Source of the DNA: Prevotella sp. E13-17
GTDB taxonomy: Bacteria; Bacteroidota; Bacteroidia; Bacteroidales; Bacteroidaceae
Assembly (NCBI RefSeq): GCF_022024035.1
Contig: NZ_CP091787.1
Span: forward strand, 1,736,001-1,800,000
DNA: 64,000 bases
Direction: 5' to 3'
Shown: one piece after another, positions 17,065 to 24,963 of the stretch
Position numbering within the stretch: the stretch's first letter is position 1
Layout of the letters: each line of letters begins with the position of its first letter
Made by a program: the position numbers and the translations under genes
The notes under the pieces: generated by a model
Databases searched by the model: none
What the model was told of the DNA's origin: nothing
What the model saw: the letters and a program-made list of their open reading frames with translations, nothing else

Positions 17065-18194
17065 AACTGAGTATTGTCATCGTAAGCTATAACGTGCGAC
17101 ATTATCTGGATCAGTGTCTGGAGAGTGTGCTGCGTGCAACGAAGAATTTAGATAGCGAAATTTTTGTGGTTGACAATGACTCGAAGGACGACACGGTGGC
17201 CTACATCAAACAGCATTATGGCAGTCAGATCAAACTGATAGAGAGTAACCGCAACCTGGGATTTGCTCGCGCCAACAATATAGCCATCAAACAGTCGGCC
17301 GGCGAGTATGTACTGTTGCTGAACCCAGATACATTTGTAGCCGAAGATGCTCTCGCTGAGGTCATTGACTTTATGGATGCTCATCCCAAGGCGGGTGGGG
17401 CAGGTGTGATGATGCATAATGCCGATGGATCGATAGCGCGCGAATCGCGAAGGGCTATACCTACGCCATATATCTCATTTCTGAAGATGATGGGGTACTC
17501 CGACCGTTATTACATGAGTAACTTGGCGTGGGATTCGCCCCAACAGATTGAGGTGATGAGTGGCGCCTTCTGCATGTTACGTCGGCAGGCACTCGACAAA
17601 GCAGGATTGCTGGATGAGGATTTCTTTATGTATGGTGAAGATATTGACTTGTCGTATCGCATTATCAAGAGTGGCTATGAAAACTGGTACATACCGGCTC
17701 ATATCCTGCACTATAAGGGCGAATCGACATGCAAGACGAGCTATCGATATGTCCACGTGTTCTATCAGGCGATGATTATTTTCTTCCGTAAGCACTACGG
17801 ACACCTATCGTTCTTGATCACGGCTCCAATTAAGATAGCGATCTATCTGAGAGCTTTCATTGCCCTGTGGCAAATGCTGTACTGGAGCATGAGGGAGGCG
17901 CTGGGATTCTCGACATACCGAAAGGCAGAACCTCACTACTTGTTTGTTGGCTCTGACAATATGCTTGATGAATGTAGGAGCCTGGCAATGCGGAGAGGAC
18001 TGCAGGCAGACTTCTATGCTCAGTTAGAGTCGGTGCCAGATGAACAAAATAGTTATGTGGTTTACGATATAGATACCATCGGTTTCGGCAATATCATTGA
18101 GCATGCCAACCAGCATCTAACTTGTCGTCAGGGCATTGGAACCTATAACATAAAGACTCATGAGTTGATAACACTAAAGGATATTATAGTATGA
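17061..18194 (+). CDS. Family 2 glycosyltransferase
   Basis: A 377-residue GT-A-fold transferase that should add a sugar from a nucleotide donor to a surface glycan. The N-terminal MKLSIVIVSYNVRHYLDQCLESVL and VVDNDSKDDT (36-45) are the nucleotide-binding motifs, LLLNPDTF the metal-binding region, and DEDFFMYGEDIDLSYRI the catalytic/acceptor region. This resembles the rhamnosyltransferase-like branch. A hydrophobic segment near residues 250-275 may anchor it to the membrane. The C-terminal 100 residues are not part of the conserved fold. It overlaps both neighbours by four bases. Confidence 0.88.
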   Translation: MKLSIVIVSYNVRHYLDQCLESVLRATKNLDSEIFVVDNDSKDDTVAYIKQHYGSQIKLIESNRNLGFARANNIAIKQSAGEYVLLLNPDTFVAEDALAEVIDFMDAHPKAGGAGVMMHNADGSIARESRRAIPTPYISFLKMMGYSDRYYMSNLAWDSPQQIEVMSGAFCMLRRQALDKAGLLDEDFFMYGEDIDLSYRIIKSGYENWYIPAHILHYKGESTCKTSYRYVHVFYQAMIIFFRKHYGHLSFLITAPIKIAIYLRAFIALWQMLYWSMREALGFSTYRKAEPHYLFVGSDNMLDECRSLAMRRGLQADFYAQLESVPDEQNSYVVYDIDTIGFGNIIEHANQHLTCRQGIGTYNIKTHELITLKDIIV

Positions 18195-18709
18195 ACAAGA
18201 CAGTGGCATCGGTGAAGCTCAGAGCAATGGAACCTGAAGACCTGGAGTTGCTGTACACGATAGAAAACGATAGGAGCATTTGGGGCGTTGGTGCAACCAA
18301 TGTGCCTTATTCACACTACGTGCTTCACGACTACATGGCACAGGCGACGGGCGATATCTATACCGACAAACAAGTGAGGCTTGTGATAGAAAACGACAAG
18401 GGTGAGGTCGTGGGACTGGTTGATTTGGTGAACTTTGACCCGAAGAATCTGCGGGCTGAGCTGGGACTGATTATCCAAAAGCCTTTTCGCCGCCAAGGCT
18501 ACTCAGAGGCGACAATGCTGAAACTGCATGACTATGCATCGGAGGTACTTCATCTGCATCAGGTCTATGCCATCATCTCGGTAGAGAACAAACCCTCTCT
18601 GGCCTTGTTTCAGAAACTGGGATACCACCAGAGTGACGAACTGAAAGACTGGCTCTTCGACGGTAAGACATATAGCCCGGCAGTCATTGTCAGCAAGATT
18701 TTTCAATGA
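18191..18709 (+). CDS. GNAT family N-acetyltransferase
   Basis: A 172-residue acetyltransferase using acetyl-CoA. The opening VKLRAMEPEDLELLYTIEND is typical of the RimJ/RimL/SpeG-type branch. The acetyl-CoA binding motif A is LGLIIQKPFRRQGYSEATMLKL, followed by SVENKPSLALFQKLGY. The substrate cannot be read from the sequence; ribosomal-protein N-termini, polyamines or small metabolites are options in this branch. It is the last gene of the engB-recR run and converges on the trmH-like gene 73 bases away. Confidence 0.85.
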   Translation: MNKTVASVKLRAMEPEDLELLYTIENDRSIWGVGATNVPYSHYVLHDYMAQATGDIYTDKQVRLVIENDKGEVVGLVDLVNFDPKNLRAELGLIIQKPFRRQGYSEATMLKLHDYASEVLHLHQVYAIISVENKPSLALFQKLGYHQSDELKDWLFDGKTYSPAVIVSKIFQ

Positions 18710-18782
18710 GAAGCCATCCAAGGACCAGATTGTAGGCAGTAGTCTTCCTGTGGTTTTGCAATGTCAGATGGTGTCGTTGCGT

Positions 18783-19514
18783 CTAATTTCTTCTTCGAAA
18801 CTCGCTGCATGTGATGGCTGTGGCGATAGCAACGTTCAGACTTTCTGCGTGACTATCGCCAGTGTTGAAGTCGGGAATGAGCAACTTGTTGGTTATCAAC
18901 TGACGTATCTCGGGCGAGATGCCATTTCCCTCGTTGCCCATCACAATGATGCCGTTCTGTGAAAGTGTCTGCTGATAGATATTGTCGCCATCGAGCAGCG
19001 TTCCATAAACGGGAACTTGGGCTTCTTTGATCAGCGCAACAAGGTCGGTATAGGTAATCCGGACACGTGCAATGCTGCCCATGGTGGCCTGAATGACCTT
19101 AGGATTCCAGACATCGGCCGTGTCTGCAGAACAAAAGATATCGCTAATGCCAAACCAGTCGGCAATGCGAATGATGGTGCCTAAATTGCCCGGATCCTGA
19201 ACACCATCGAGGGCTAAGACCAACTGATCTTGAATGGTAGCGGGAGAAGCGGCAGGCATGTGAAATATGGCTAACACCTGTTGAGGGTGTTGAAGAAAAC
19301 TAATCTTGCGTAGCTCATCGTCGGTCACTTCTTGGAAAGCAATGTCACGAGGTGCTTTCCACTGGTTGGTAGCAAAGATGGTGTGTGGCTCAAATCCACA
19401 CGATAACAGGTCGCCAACCACCTTGTGACCTTCGGCAACAAAGACATTTTCGCGTTTACGATACTTCTTTTGATCCAGCTGCTTGATGAACTTGATTTGG
19501 TTTTTGCTTATCAT
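18783..19514 (-). CDS. TrmH/SpoU family RNA 2'-O-methyltransferase
   Basis: A 243-residue SPOUT methyltransferase that methylates ribose 2'-OH groups in rRNA or tRNA. An N-terminal substrate-binding domain (QKKYRKRENVFVAEGHKVV) is followed by the three SpoU motifs: LALDGVQDPGNLGTIIRIADWFG, VMGNEGNGISPEIRQL and SLNVAIATAI, which form the knot that binds S-adenosylmethionine. The ATG at 19514 fits the family start (MISKNQIKFIKQL). The -7 box TATCTTTG (19519-19526) ends only four bases before that ATG, so the message is predicted to be leaderless. The exact target base is unknown. Confidence 0.92.
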   Translation of the reverse strand: MISKNQIKFIKQLDQKKYRKRENVFVAEGHKVVGDLLSCGFEPHTIFATNQWKAPRDIAFQEVTDDELRKISFLQHPQQVLAIFHMPAASPATIQDQLVLALDGVQDPGNLGTIIRIADWFGISDIFCSADTADVWNPKVIQATMGSIARVRITYTDLVALIKEAQVPVYGTLLDGDNIYQQTLSQNGIIVMGNEGNGISPEIRQLITNKLLIPDFNTGDSHAESLNVAIATAITCSEFRRRN

Positions 19515-19518
19515 GCTG

Positions 19519-19526
19519 CAAAGATA
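19519..19526 (-). promoter_or_regulatory. -7 promoter box of the trmH-type gene
   Basis: TATCTTTG on the minus strand, four bases before the ATG. Transcription should start at or beside the start codon. Confidence 0.6.
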
Positions 19527-19570
19527 AACAAAAAAATGTAACAATCGGCAAGTTCTTCAAATAAATTGCG

Positions 19571-19578
19571 TATCTTTG
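19571..19578 (+). promoter_or_regulatory. -7 promoter box of tamL
   Basis: TATCTTTG, ten bases before the ATG at 19589. Together with the box at 19519-19526 it forms a compact divergent promoter of 74 bases. Confidence 0.6.
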
Positions 19579-19588
19579 CACGTTGAAT

Positions 19589-21817
19589 ATGCGATTGTCG
19601 AGAACGAATCTTTTGTCGTCTTTGCTGAGTGCGATACTCGTCTTGAGTTCGTGCTCAACAACACGTTATGTGCCGGAAGGAACTGACCTGCTGAACAGCA
19701 TCCGTCTTGAGGCGGTAGGAGAGTATGGACATGATGTAAACAAAGGACAACTTCGCAATTATGTGCGACAAAAGCCCAACTCTCGTTGGTTCTCGATGTT
19801 AAGACTCCCTTTAGCTACCTACTCTCTATCGGGGCGTGACTCTACGAAATGGGTCAACCGCATGTTGCGCTCAATGGGTGAGGCTCCCGTGTTATACAAC
19901 GAGCGGTTGGCCGACCTGACTTGTAACGACCTTCAACAGGAGTTACGCAATGAGGGATTCCTGAATGCCAGGGTGACTAAGCGTGTGGCACGGACGGGGA
20001 AAAAGAAAGTAGGGGTGACCTATCGAATGGAACTGGGCGAACCATACTTTATCCATCACATAGATTATGAGATTGCCGACTCAGTGATTGACAAGATGAT
20101 GGCGACCGACAGCGTAAACCGTCTGATTCATGAAGGTCAGAAGTTTAATGTCTCGTTGTTAGACAACGAACGCAAACGCATCACGGAGTTTCTGACGGAC
20201 AAAGGCTATTACCGTTTTCACAAAGAATATATTTCCTATGCAGCTGATACAGCTCAAGATTCACGTCTTATCAACCTGACACTTTTTTTGGACCCATGTA
20301 CCAATGAACAGCACGAAGATACGCTGCACACCATCTATTATATAAGGAATATCCGTTATGCGAGCGGTGATCCCAACGATAGCAGGATCCATCTGCGCAA
20401 ACATGTGCAGAGTGAATGTACATATCTGACAGAAAAGCAACCATACAGTAGTAGGAAATTGCAAAATACTTATGCCCGATTCGGAAGCTTGCAGGCCGTG
20501 AAATATACGAATATTAATTTCTTGCCAATAGCAGGGACCGACTCGCTGGATTGTGATATTCACATTCAAACCAACAAGCCTTCGACTATCAGCTTCCAAC
20601 CAGAAGGAACGAATACGGCAGGCGATCTGGGAGCAGCTGCTTCGCTGACATACCAGAATCAGAATCTGTTTAGAGGTAGTGAGGTGCTAAGTGTAGAGTT
20701 GCGTGGTGCCTATGAGGCCATCAAAGGATTGGAGGGCTATTCGAGTCAAGACTTTCTTGAATATAGCGCGCAAGCAAGATTGCAGTTTCCTCGTTTCATC
20801 ATTCCTTTCGTTTCGCATCAGATGCGACAGCGCATGAATGCTACCAGCGAGGTGTCGCTGATCTACGACCTGCAGGACCGACCGGAATTTCATCGTCGAG
20901 TCTTGTCGGCCGCCTTGCGCTACAAATGGAACTTTCCCCATCGTCACGATCGATTTCAGATGGATTTGATAGACCTGAACTATGTCTTCATGCCATGGAT
21001 ATCTGATACATTCAAGAAGGACTATCTGGACAGCGAAAACAACCGCAATGCAATATTACGCTATAACTATGCCGACTTGTTTATCACGAAGCTGGGATTA
21101 GGCTACTCGTACAACAAGGGACACTTTGCAATCAAGACAAACGTCGAGTCTTCGGGATCGTTACTATCGCTGGCTTCCAGAATGTTTAACGCCAACAAAG
21201 ATGCAGACAATCATTTCCGTGTGTTTAACATTGCCTTCGCTCAATATGCGAAATTTGATGTTGACCTCACACGCTCGTTCCAGATTGACAATACAAACCA
21301 ATTGGTTTTCCACTGTGGTTTTGGCATTGCATACCCTTATGGCAACAGCACTGTGTTGCCATTTGAAAAACGCTATTTCTCGGGTGGAGCCAATAGCGTA
21401 AGAGGATGGAGCGTCCGTTCGTTAGGTCCAGGCAAATATAAGGAGAAGGATGGTCGCATCAACTTTATCAACCAGACGGGCGACATGAAGCTTGACCTGA
21501 ATATGGAGTATCGGACAGAACTGTTTTGGAAACTGGGAGGTGCTCTGTTTGTTGATGCCGGTAATATATGGACATTACGCGAATATAACGAGCAACCTGG
21601 CGGACAGTTTAAGTTCAACACATTTATAGACCAAATAGCAGTGGGCTATGGGGTAGGGCTCAGGTTGAACTTCGACTACTTCATTATCCGTTTTGACTTG
21701 GGAATGAAAGCGATTAATCCCGCTTTCGAAACGGAAGATGAAGAGCATTTCCCGATTCTTCATCCGCGCTTCAGCCGTGACTATGCGTTTCATTTTGCGG
21801 TGGGATTGCCTTTCTAA
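19589..21817 (+). CDS. tamL: BamA/TamA family outer membrane lipoprotein TamL
   Basis: A 742-residue Omp85-family protein. The lipoprotein signal ends LVLSS-C (Cys22), followed by STTRYVPEG, the signature of TamL, the lipidated TamA-like protein of Bacteroidetes that works with TamB in outer-membrane assembly. POTRA-like segments fill about 40-320, and the C-terminal half is a beta-barrel with the conserved RGW element (YFSGGANSVRGWSVRSLGPG) and a terminal FHFAVGLPF strand. The ATG at 19589 was chosen because the earlier TTG lies in the leader next to the promoter. No tamB gene is adjacent. Confidence 0.88.
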   Translation: MRLSRTNLLSSLLSAILVLSSCSTTRYVPEGTDLLNSIRLEAVGEYGHDVNKGQLRNYVRQKPNSRWFSMLRLPLATYSLSGRDSTKWVNRMLRSMGEAPVLYNERLADLTCNDLQQELRNEGFLNARVTKRVARTGKKKVGVTYRMELGEPYFIHHIDYEIADSVIDKMMATDSVNRLIHEGQKFNVSLLDNERKRITEFLTDKGYYRFHKEYISYAADTAQDSRLINLTLFLDPCTNEQHEDTLHTIYYIRNIRYASGDPNDSRIHLRKHVQSECTYLTEKQPYSSRKLQNTYARFGSLQAVKYTNINFLPIAGTDSLDCDIHIQTNKPSTISFQPEGTNTAGDLGAAASLTYQNQNLFRGSEVLSVELRGAYEAIKGLEGYSSQDFLEYSAQARLQFPRFIIPFVSHQMRQRMNATSEVSLIYDLQDRPEFHRRVLSAALRYKWNFPHRHDRFQMDLIDLNYVFMPWISDTFKKDYLDSENNRNAILRYNYADLFITKLGLGYSYNKGHFAIKTNVESSGSLLSLASRMFNANKDADNHFRVFNIAFAQYAKFDVDLTRSFQIDNTNQLVFHCGFGIAYPYGNSTVLPFEKRYFSGGANSVRGWSVRSLGPGKYKEKDGRINFINQTGDMKLDLNMEYRTELFWKLGGALFVDAGNIWTLREYNEQPGGQFKFNTFIDQIAVGYGVGLRLNFDYFIIRFDLGMKAINPAFETEDEEHFPILHPRFSRDYAFHFAVGLPF

Positions 21818-21827
21818 CTGTTGATTA

Positions 21828-21863
21828 CTTAGCTGTTTTAGCAATCTTAGCTGTTTTAGCAAT
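21828..21863 (+). repeat. Tandem 18-base repeat
   Basis: CTTAGCTGTTTTAGCAAT occurs twice head to tail just after tamL. It may be replication slippage; no function is apparent. Confidence 0.85.
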
Positions 21864-21972
21864 ATTTCTGCTTCATCATCTGCCTACTCAAACAGATGTA
21901 TGCACAGTCATGTTGATTGTTTAAATAAGATAAAAGTTTTATTAGCCCCTCCTCTCTTTGAGCATTTTTTGT

Positions 21973-21980
21973 TATCTTTG
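21973..21980 (+). promoter_or_regulatory. -7 promoter box of the walJ-like gene
   Basis: TATCTTTG, 22 bases before the ATG at 22003. Confidence 0.55.
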
Positions 21981-22002
21981 CAACAAAAAGGAAAATTATT
22001 AA

Positions 22003-22806
22003 ATGCTTAAATTCATTTCTTTCGGAAGCGGTAGTAGCGGTAATTGTTATTTCTTGTTTACAGAAAACGGCGGACTGCTGATAGATGCAGGGGTTGGCGT
22101 AAGAACGCTGAAGAAACATTTCAGAGACTATGGGCTCAGCTTGTCGCAAGTGCATCAGGTGTTTATCACCCATGATCATGCCGATCATATCAAATGTGTC
22201 GGCAGTTTGAGCCACGACTATCATCTACCCGTCTATGCAACAGAAACCGTTCATAAGGGCATTGACCGCAACTATTGCGTGGCCAAAAAGGTGGCACAAG
22301 AATATCGACACCTGTTGAACTATGGTGAAAAGGTAGAAGTTGGTGACTTTGCTGTTACTCCTTTCCACATACCTCATGACAGTTCTGATAATGTAGGCTA
22401 TCTGATAGAAGCGGAGAATTTGTGTTTTTGTATCATGACTGACGTAGGACGTGTTACTGAAGAGATGGGACCGTATATTGCAAAGGCCAACTATCTGGTC
22501 ATAGAAGCAAACCATGATCGCGAGATGCTTCAGCAAGGTCCTTATCCCGCACATCTTAAAAGTCGCATTATCAGTGGCACCGGACATCTGAATAATGTGC
22601 AATGTGGAGAGGCTATTGCAAAATATGCAAGCACAAACCTACGTCATGTATGGCTGTGCCACTTGTCTGAAGAGAACAATCATCCCGAACTTGCACGCAA
22701 AACAGTACAAACGGTGCTTGCTTCCTATGGTATCATACCGGGAAAGGATCTTGAACTGGAAGTGCTCAAGCGAACAAAGCCAACAGGTATCTACGAGTTT
22801 AAATAA
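22003..22806 (+). CDS. MBL-fold metallohydrolase (WalJ/YycJ-like)
   Basis: A 267-residue metallo-beta-lactamase-fold protein. MLKFISFGSGSSGNCYFL is the typical YycJ/WalJ opening and THDHADHIKCV (His57, His59, Asp61, His62) is the zinc-binding motif; IPHDSSDNVGY, MTDVGRV, EANHD and WLCHLSEENNHP supply the later metal ligands. WalJ proteins are thought to be nucleases linked to DNA repair or cell-wall signalling in Firmicutes; the role in Bacteroidetes is not settled. It stands alone, convergent with rpsA, with a shared terminator at 22916-22947. Confidence 0.88.
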   Translation: MLKFISFGSGSSGNCYFLFTENGGLLIDAGVGVRTLKKHFRDYGLSLSQVHQVFITHDHADHIKCVGSLSHDYHLPVYATETVHKGIDRNYCVAKKVAQEYRHLLNYGEKVEVGDFAVTPFHIPHDSSDNVGYLIEAENLCFCIMTDVGRVTEEMGPYIAKANYLVIEANHDREMLQQGPYPAHLKSRIISGTGHLNNVQCGEAIAKYASTNLRHVWLCHLSEENNHPELARKTVQTVLASYGIIPGKDLELEVLKRTKPTGIYEFK

Positions 22807-22915
22807 ATCCTCTCCAGACTCTGGAATGCCAAATCAAGACTCTGGGGGCATCGCGAAACCTAAGCAATTGCAACTGAGCCACTATTTGATTGACAGGATA
22901 CTTAGAAAAAACCAA

Positions 22916-22947
22916 AAAGGCTGTACCTTGAAAAAGATACAGCCTTT
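22916..22947. terminator. Bidirectional terminator between walJ-like gene and rpsA
   Basis: A perfect 10-base stem AAAGGCTGTA/TACAGCCTTT with a 12-base loop. A-rich and T-rich flanks make it work on both strands, ending the walJ-like gene (+) and rpsA (-). Confidence 0.8.
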
Positions 22948-22971
22948 ATTATTTAAGAGTAAGGGAACAAA

Positions 22972-24753
22972 TTACTCACCCTTCTCCATCTGAGCCTTCA
23001 ACTGAGCCAGAACGTCGATGTCACCGAGAGTGGTGCTTGCTGCAACATTCTCAATCTTTGGAGTGTCATCCTTCTTCTGACGGGGAGCAGCCTTGCGGGT
23101 AGCACGCTTCTCATCACGCTGAGCATCCTCGAAGGTGCGGCTGTGAGACAGAATGATACGCTTGCTGTCCTTATTGAACTCGATAACCTTGAAGGGCAGT
23201 TCCTCACCAAGTTGTGCCTGTGAACCATCCTCCTTAACAAGGTGCTTAGGAGTAGCGAAGCCCTCAACGTTCTCTGCAAGAGAAACTACAGCGCCCTTCT
23301 CCAGAACCTCTGTAATCTTACCAGTGTGTACAGAACCTACTGCATACTGATCTTCGAATACATCCCAAGGATTCTCCTCAAGCTGCTTGTGACCGAGAGA
23401 AAGACGACGGTTCTCCTTGTCGATATCAAGAACAACTACGTCGATAGGAGCACCTACCTGAGTGAACTCGCTGGGGTGCTTAACCTTCTTCGTCCAGCTG
23501 AGGTCACTGATGTGAATCAGACCATCAACACCTTCCTCAAGCTCTACAAATACACCAAAGTTGGTGAAGTTGCGAACCTTAGCGTTGTGCTTTGAACCAA
23601 CGGGATACTTAACCTCGATAGCCTCCCAGGGATCTTCCTTCAGCTGCTTGATGCCGAGAGACATCTTGCGCTCGTCGCGGTCGAGTGTCAGGATGACAGC
23701 CTCTACCTCATCTCCAACCTTCAGGAACTCCTGAGCTGAACGCAGATGCTGGCTCCAAGACATCTCTGATACGTGGATCAGACCCTCAACACCAGGCTGT
23801 ACTTCAACGAATGCACCGTAGTCGGCCAAAACGACAACCTTACCCTTGATGTGGTCGCCAACCTTGAGGTCAGGATCCAGAGCATCCCAAGGATGAGGAG
23901 TGAGCTGCTTCAAACCGAGGGCAATGCGCTTCTTCTCTTCATCGAAGTCGAGGATAACAACATTGATCTTCTGGTCGAGCTCAACAATCTTCTTAGGATC
24001 ATCTACGCGGCCCCAAGACAGGTCTGTGATGTGGATGAGTCCGTCAACACCACCGAGGTCAACGAATACGCCGTAGCTGGTAATGTTCTTAACGGTACCC
24101 TCAAGAATCTGACCCTTCTCAAGCTTAGAGATGATCTCCTGCTTCTGAGCCTCGAGCTCTGCCTCGATAAGAGCCTTATGAGAAACGACAACGTTGCGGA
24201 ACTCCTGGTTGATCTTGACAACCTTGAACTCCATGGTCTTGCCTACGAACTGGTCGTAGTCGCGAATGGGGTGTACGTCAATCTGAGAACCGGGCAGGAA
24301 TGCCTCGATACCAAATACATCTACAATCATACCACCCTTTGTGCGACACTTGATGAAGCCCTGGATGATCTGCTGCTCCTCGAGAGCTGCATTGACGCGA
24401 TCCCAAGCCTGAGACAGACGAGCCTTCTTGTGAGAAAGAAGAAGCTGACCCTTCTTGTCTTCAGCGCTCTCCACATAAACCTCAACGGTGTCACCAACTT
24501 TCAGGTCGGGATTGTAACGGAACTCGCTGGCGGGGATGATACCATCGCTCTTGTAACCAATGTTTACGACAACCTCTTTCTTGTCAACAGAGATAACCTT
24601 ACCTTCAACTACCTGATGGTCGGCAACCTTGTTGAGGGTTTCGTCGTAAGCCTTGTCAAGCTCTTCTTTGCTGACGTTGGCTACTGTACCATTCTCAAAC
24701 TCGTCCCAGTTAAAGTCCTGCAACGGCTGAACGTTCTTTGTTAATTCTGACAT
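22972..24753 (-). CDS. rpsA: 30S ribosomal protein S1
   Basis: S1 holds mRNA on the small ribosomal subunit. The 593-residue protein has six S1 RNA-binding repeats (about 50-120, 135-200, 215-285, 300-370, 385-455 and 472-540), seen in recurring segments such as GVFVDLGGVDGLIHITDLSWGRVDDPKK, GAFVEVQPGVEGLIHVSEMSW and GVFVELEEGVDGLIHISDLSW. The C-terminal 50 residues are charged and low in complexity. It is slightly longer than E. coli S1 (557). It has its own promoter at 24896-24903 and a leader of about 135 bases with several possible stems. Confidence 0.97.
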   Translation of the reverse strand: MSELTKNVQPLQDFNWDEFENGTVANVSKEELDKAYDETLNKVADHQVVEGKVISVDKKEVVVNIGYKSDGIIPASEFRYNPDLKVGDTVEVYVESAEDKKGQLLLSHKKARLSQAWDRVNAALEEQQIIQGFIKCRTKGGMIVDVFGIEAFLPGSQIDVHPIRDYDQFVGKTMEFKVVKINQEFRNVVVSHKALIEAELEAQKQEIISKLEKGQILEGTVKNITSYGVFVDLGGVDGLIHITDLSWGRVDDPKKIVELDQKINVVILDFDEEKKRIALGLKQLTPHPWDALDPDLKVGDHIKGKVVVLADYGAFVEVQPGVEGLIHVSEMSWSQHLRSAQEFLKVGDEVEAVILTLDRDERKMSLGIKQLKEDPWEAIEVKYPVGSKHNAKVRNFTNFGVFVELEEGVDGLIHISDLSWTKKVKHPSEFTQVGAPIDVVVLDIDKENRRLSLGHKQLEENPWDVFEDQYAVGSVHTGKITEVLEKGAVVSLAENVEGFATPKHLVKEDGSQAQLGEELPFKVIEFNKDSKRIILSHSRTFEDAQRDEKRATRKAAPRQKKDDTPKIENVAASTTLGDIDVLAQLKAQMEKGE

Positions 24754-24889
24754 AAAAAATAATTTTGCGTCCCTTCTGTCGAAAGGGACAAGGCCTGAAC
24801 AGACGTTTCTCAGACCATCTTTAATTGGTTAATATTCATAGGCGCTTGCGTCTGTTCAAACGCCTATTTCCTCGTACGAGGATAAAAAG
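24754..24889 (-). promoter_or_regulatory. Structured leader of rpsA (candidate autoregulatory RNA)
   Basis: Reading in the direction of transcription, the leader holds: a small palindromic hairpin CCTCGTACGAGG (24870-24881); a hairpin with 7-base stem ATAGGCG/CGCCTAT (24838-24867); a 10-base segment in its loop (24849-24858, CGTCTGTTCA on the plus strand) that is perfectly complementary to 24796-24805 (TGAACAGACG), giving a possible pseudoknot; and a 7-base stem GTCCCTT/AAGGGAC (24769-24789) ending 16 bases before the ATG. Ribosomal protein genes often have leaders that bind their own product, and S1 is known to repress itself in E. coli; that this leader does so is an inference. Confidence 0.55.
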
Positions 24890-24937
24890 CGGGTGCAAAG
24901 TTACTCAAATTTATTGAAAATGAGCACTTTGCACCCG
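24890..24937 (-). terminator. Terminator of clpC overlapping the rpsA promoter
   Basis: Perfect 12-base inverted arms CGGGTGCAAAGT (24890-24901) and ACTTTGCACCCG (24926-24937), with a further CTCA/TGAG pair inside, are followed on the minus strand by CTTTTTA. This looks like the intrinsic terminator of clpC. Its 3' arm contains most of the rpsA -7 box. Confidence 0.65.
24896..24903 (-). promoter_or_regulatory. -7 promoter box of rpsA
   Basis: TAACTTTG on the minus strand; the start of transcription would be near 24890, giving a leader of about 135 bases. The box lies in the 3' arm of the clpC terminator stem. Confidence 0.55.
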
Positions 24938-24963
24938 TCTTATATGATTCTATTTAAGTTTTT

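Noticed and set aside
23773..24744. 323-codon open frame antisense to rpsA
   Set aside because: It is the mirror of a highly biased ribosomal protein gene; the rpsA frame is beyond doubt and the antisense product resembles nothing known.
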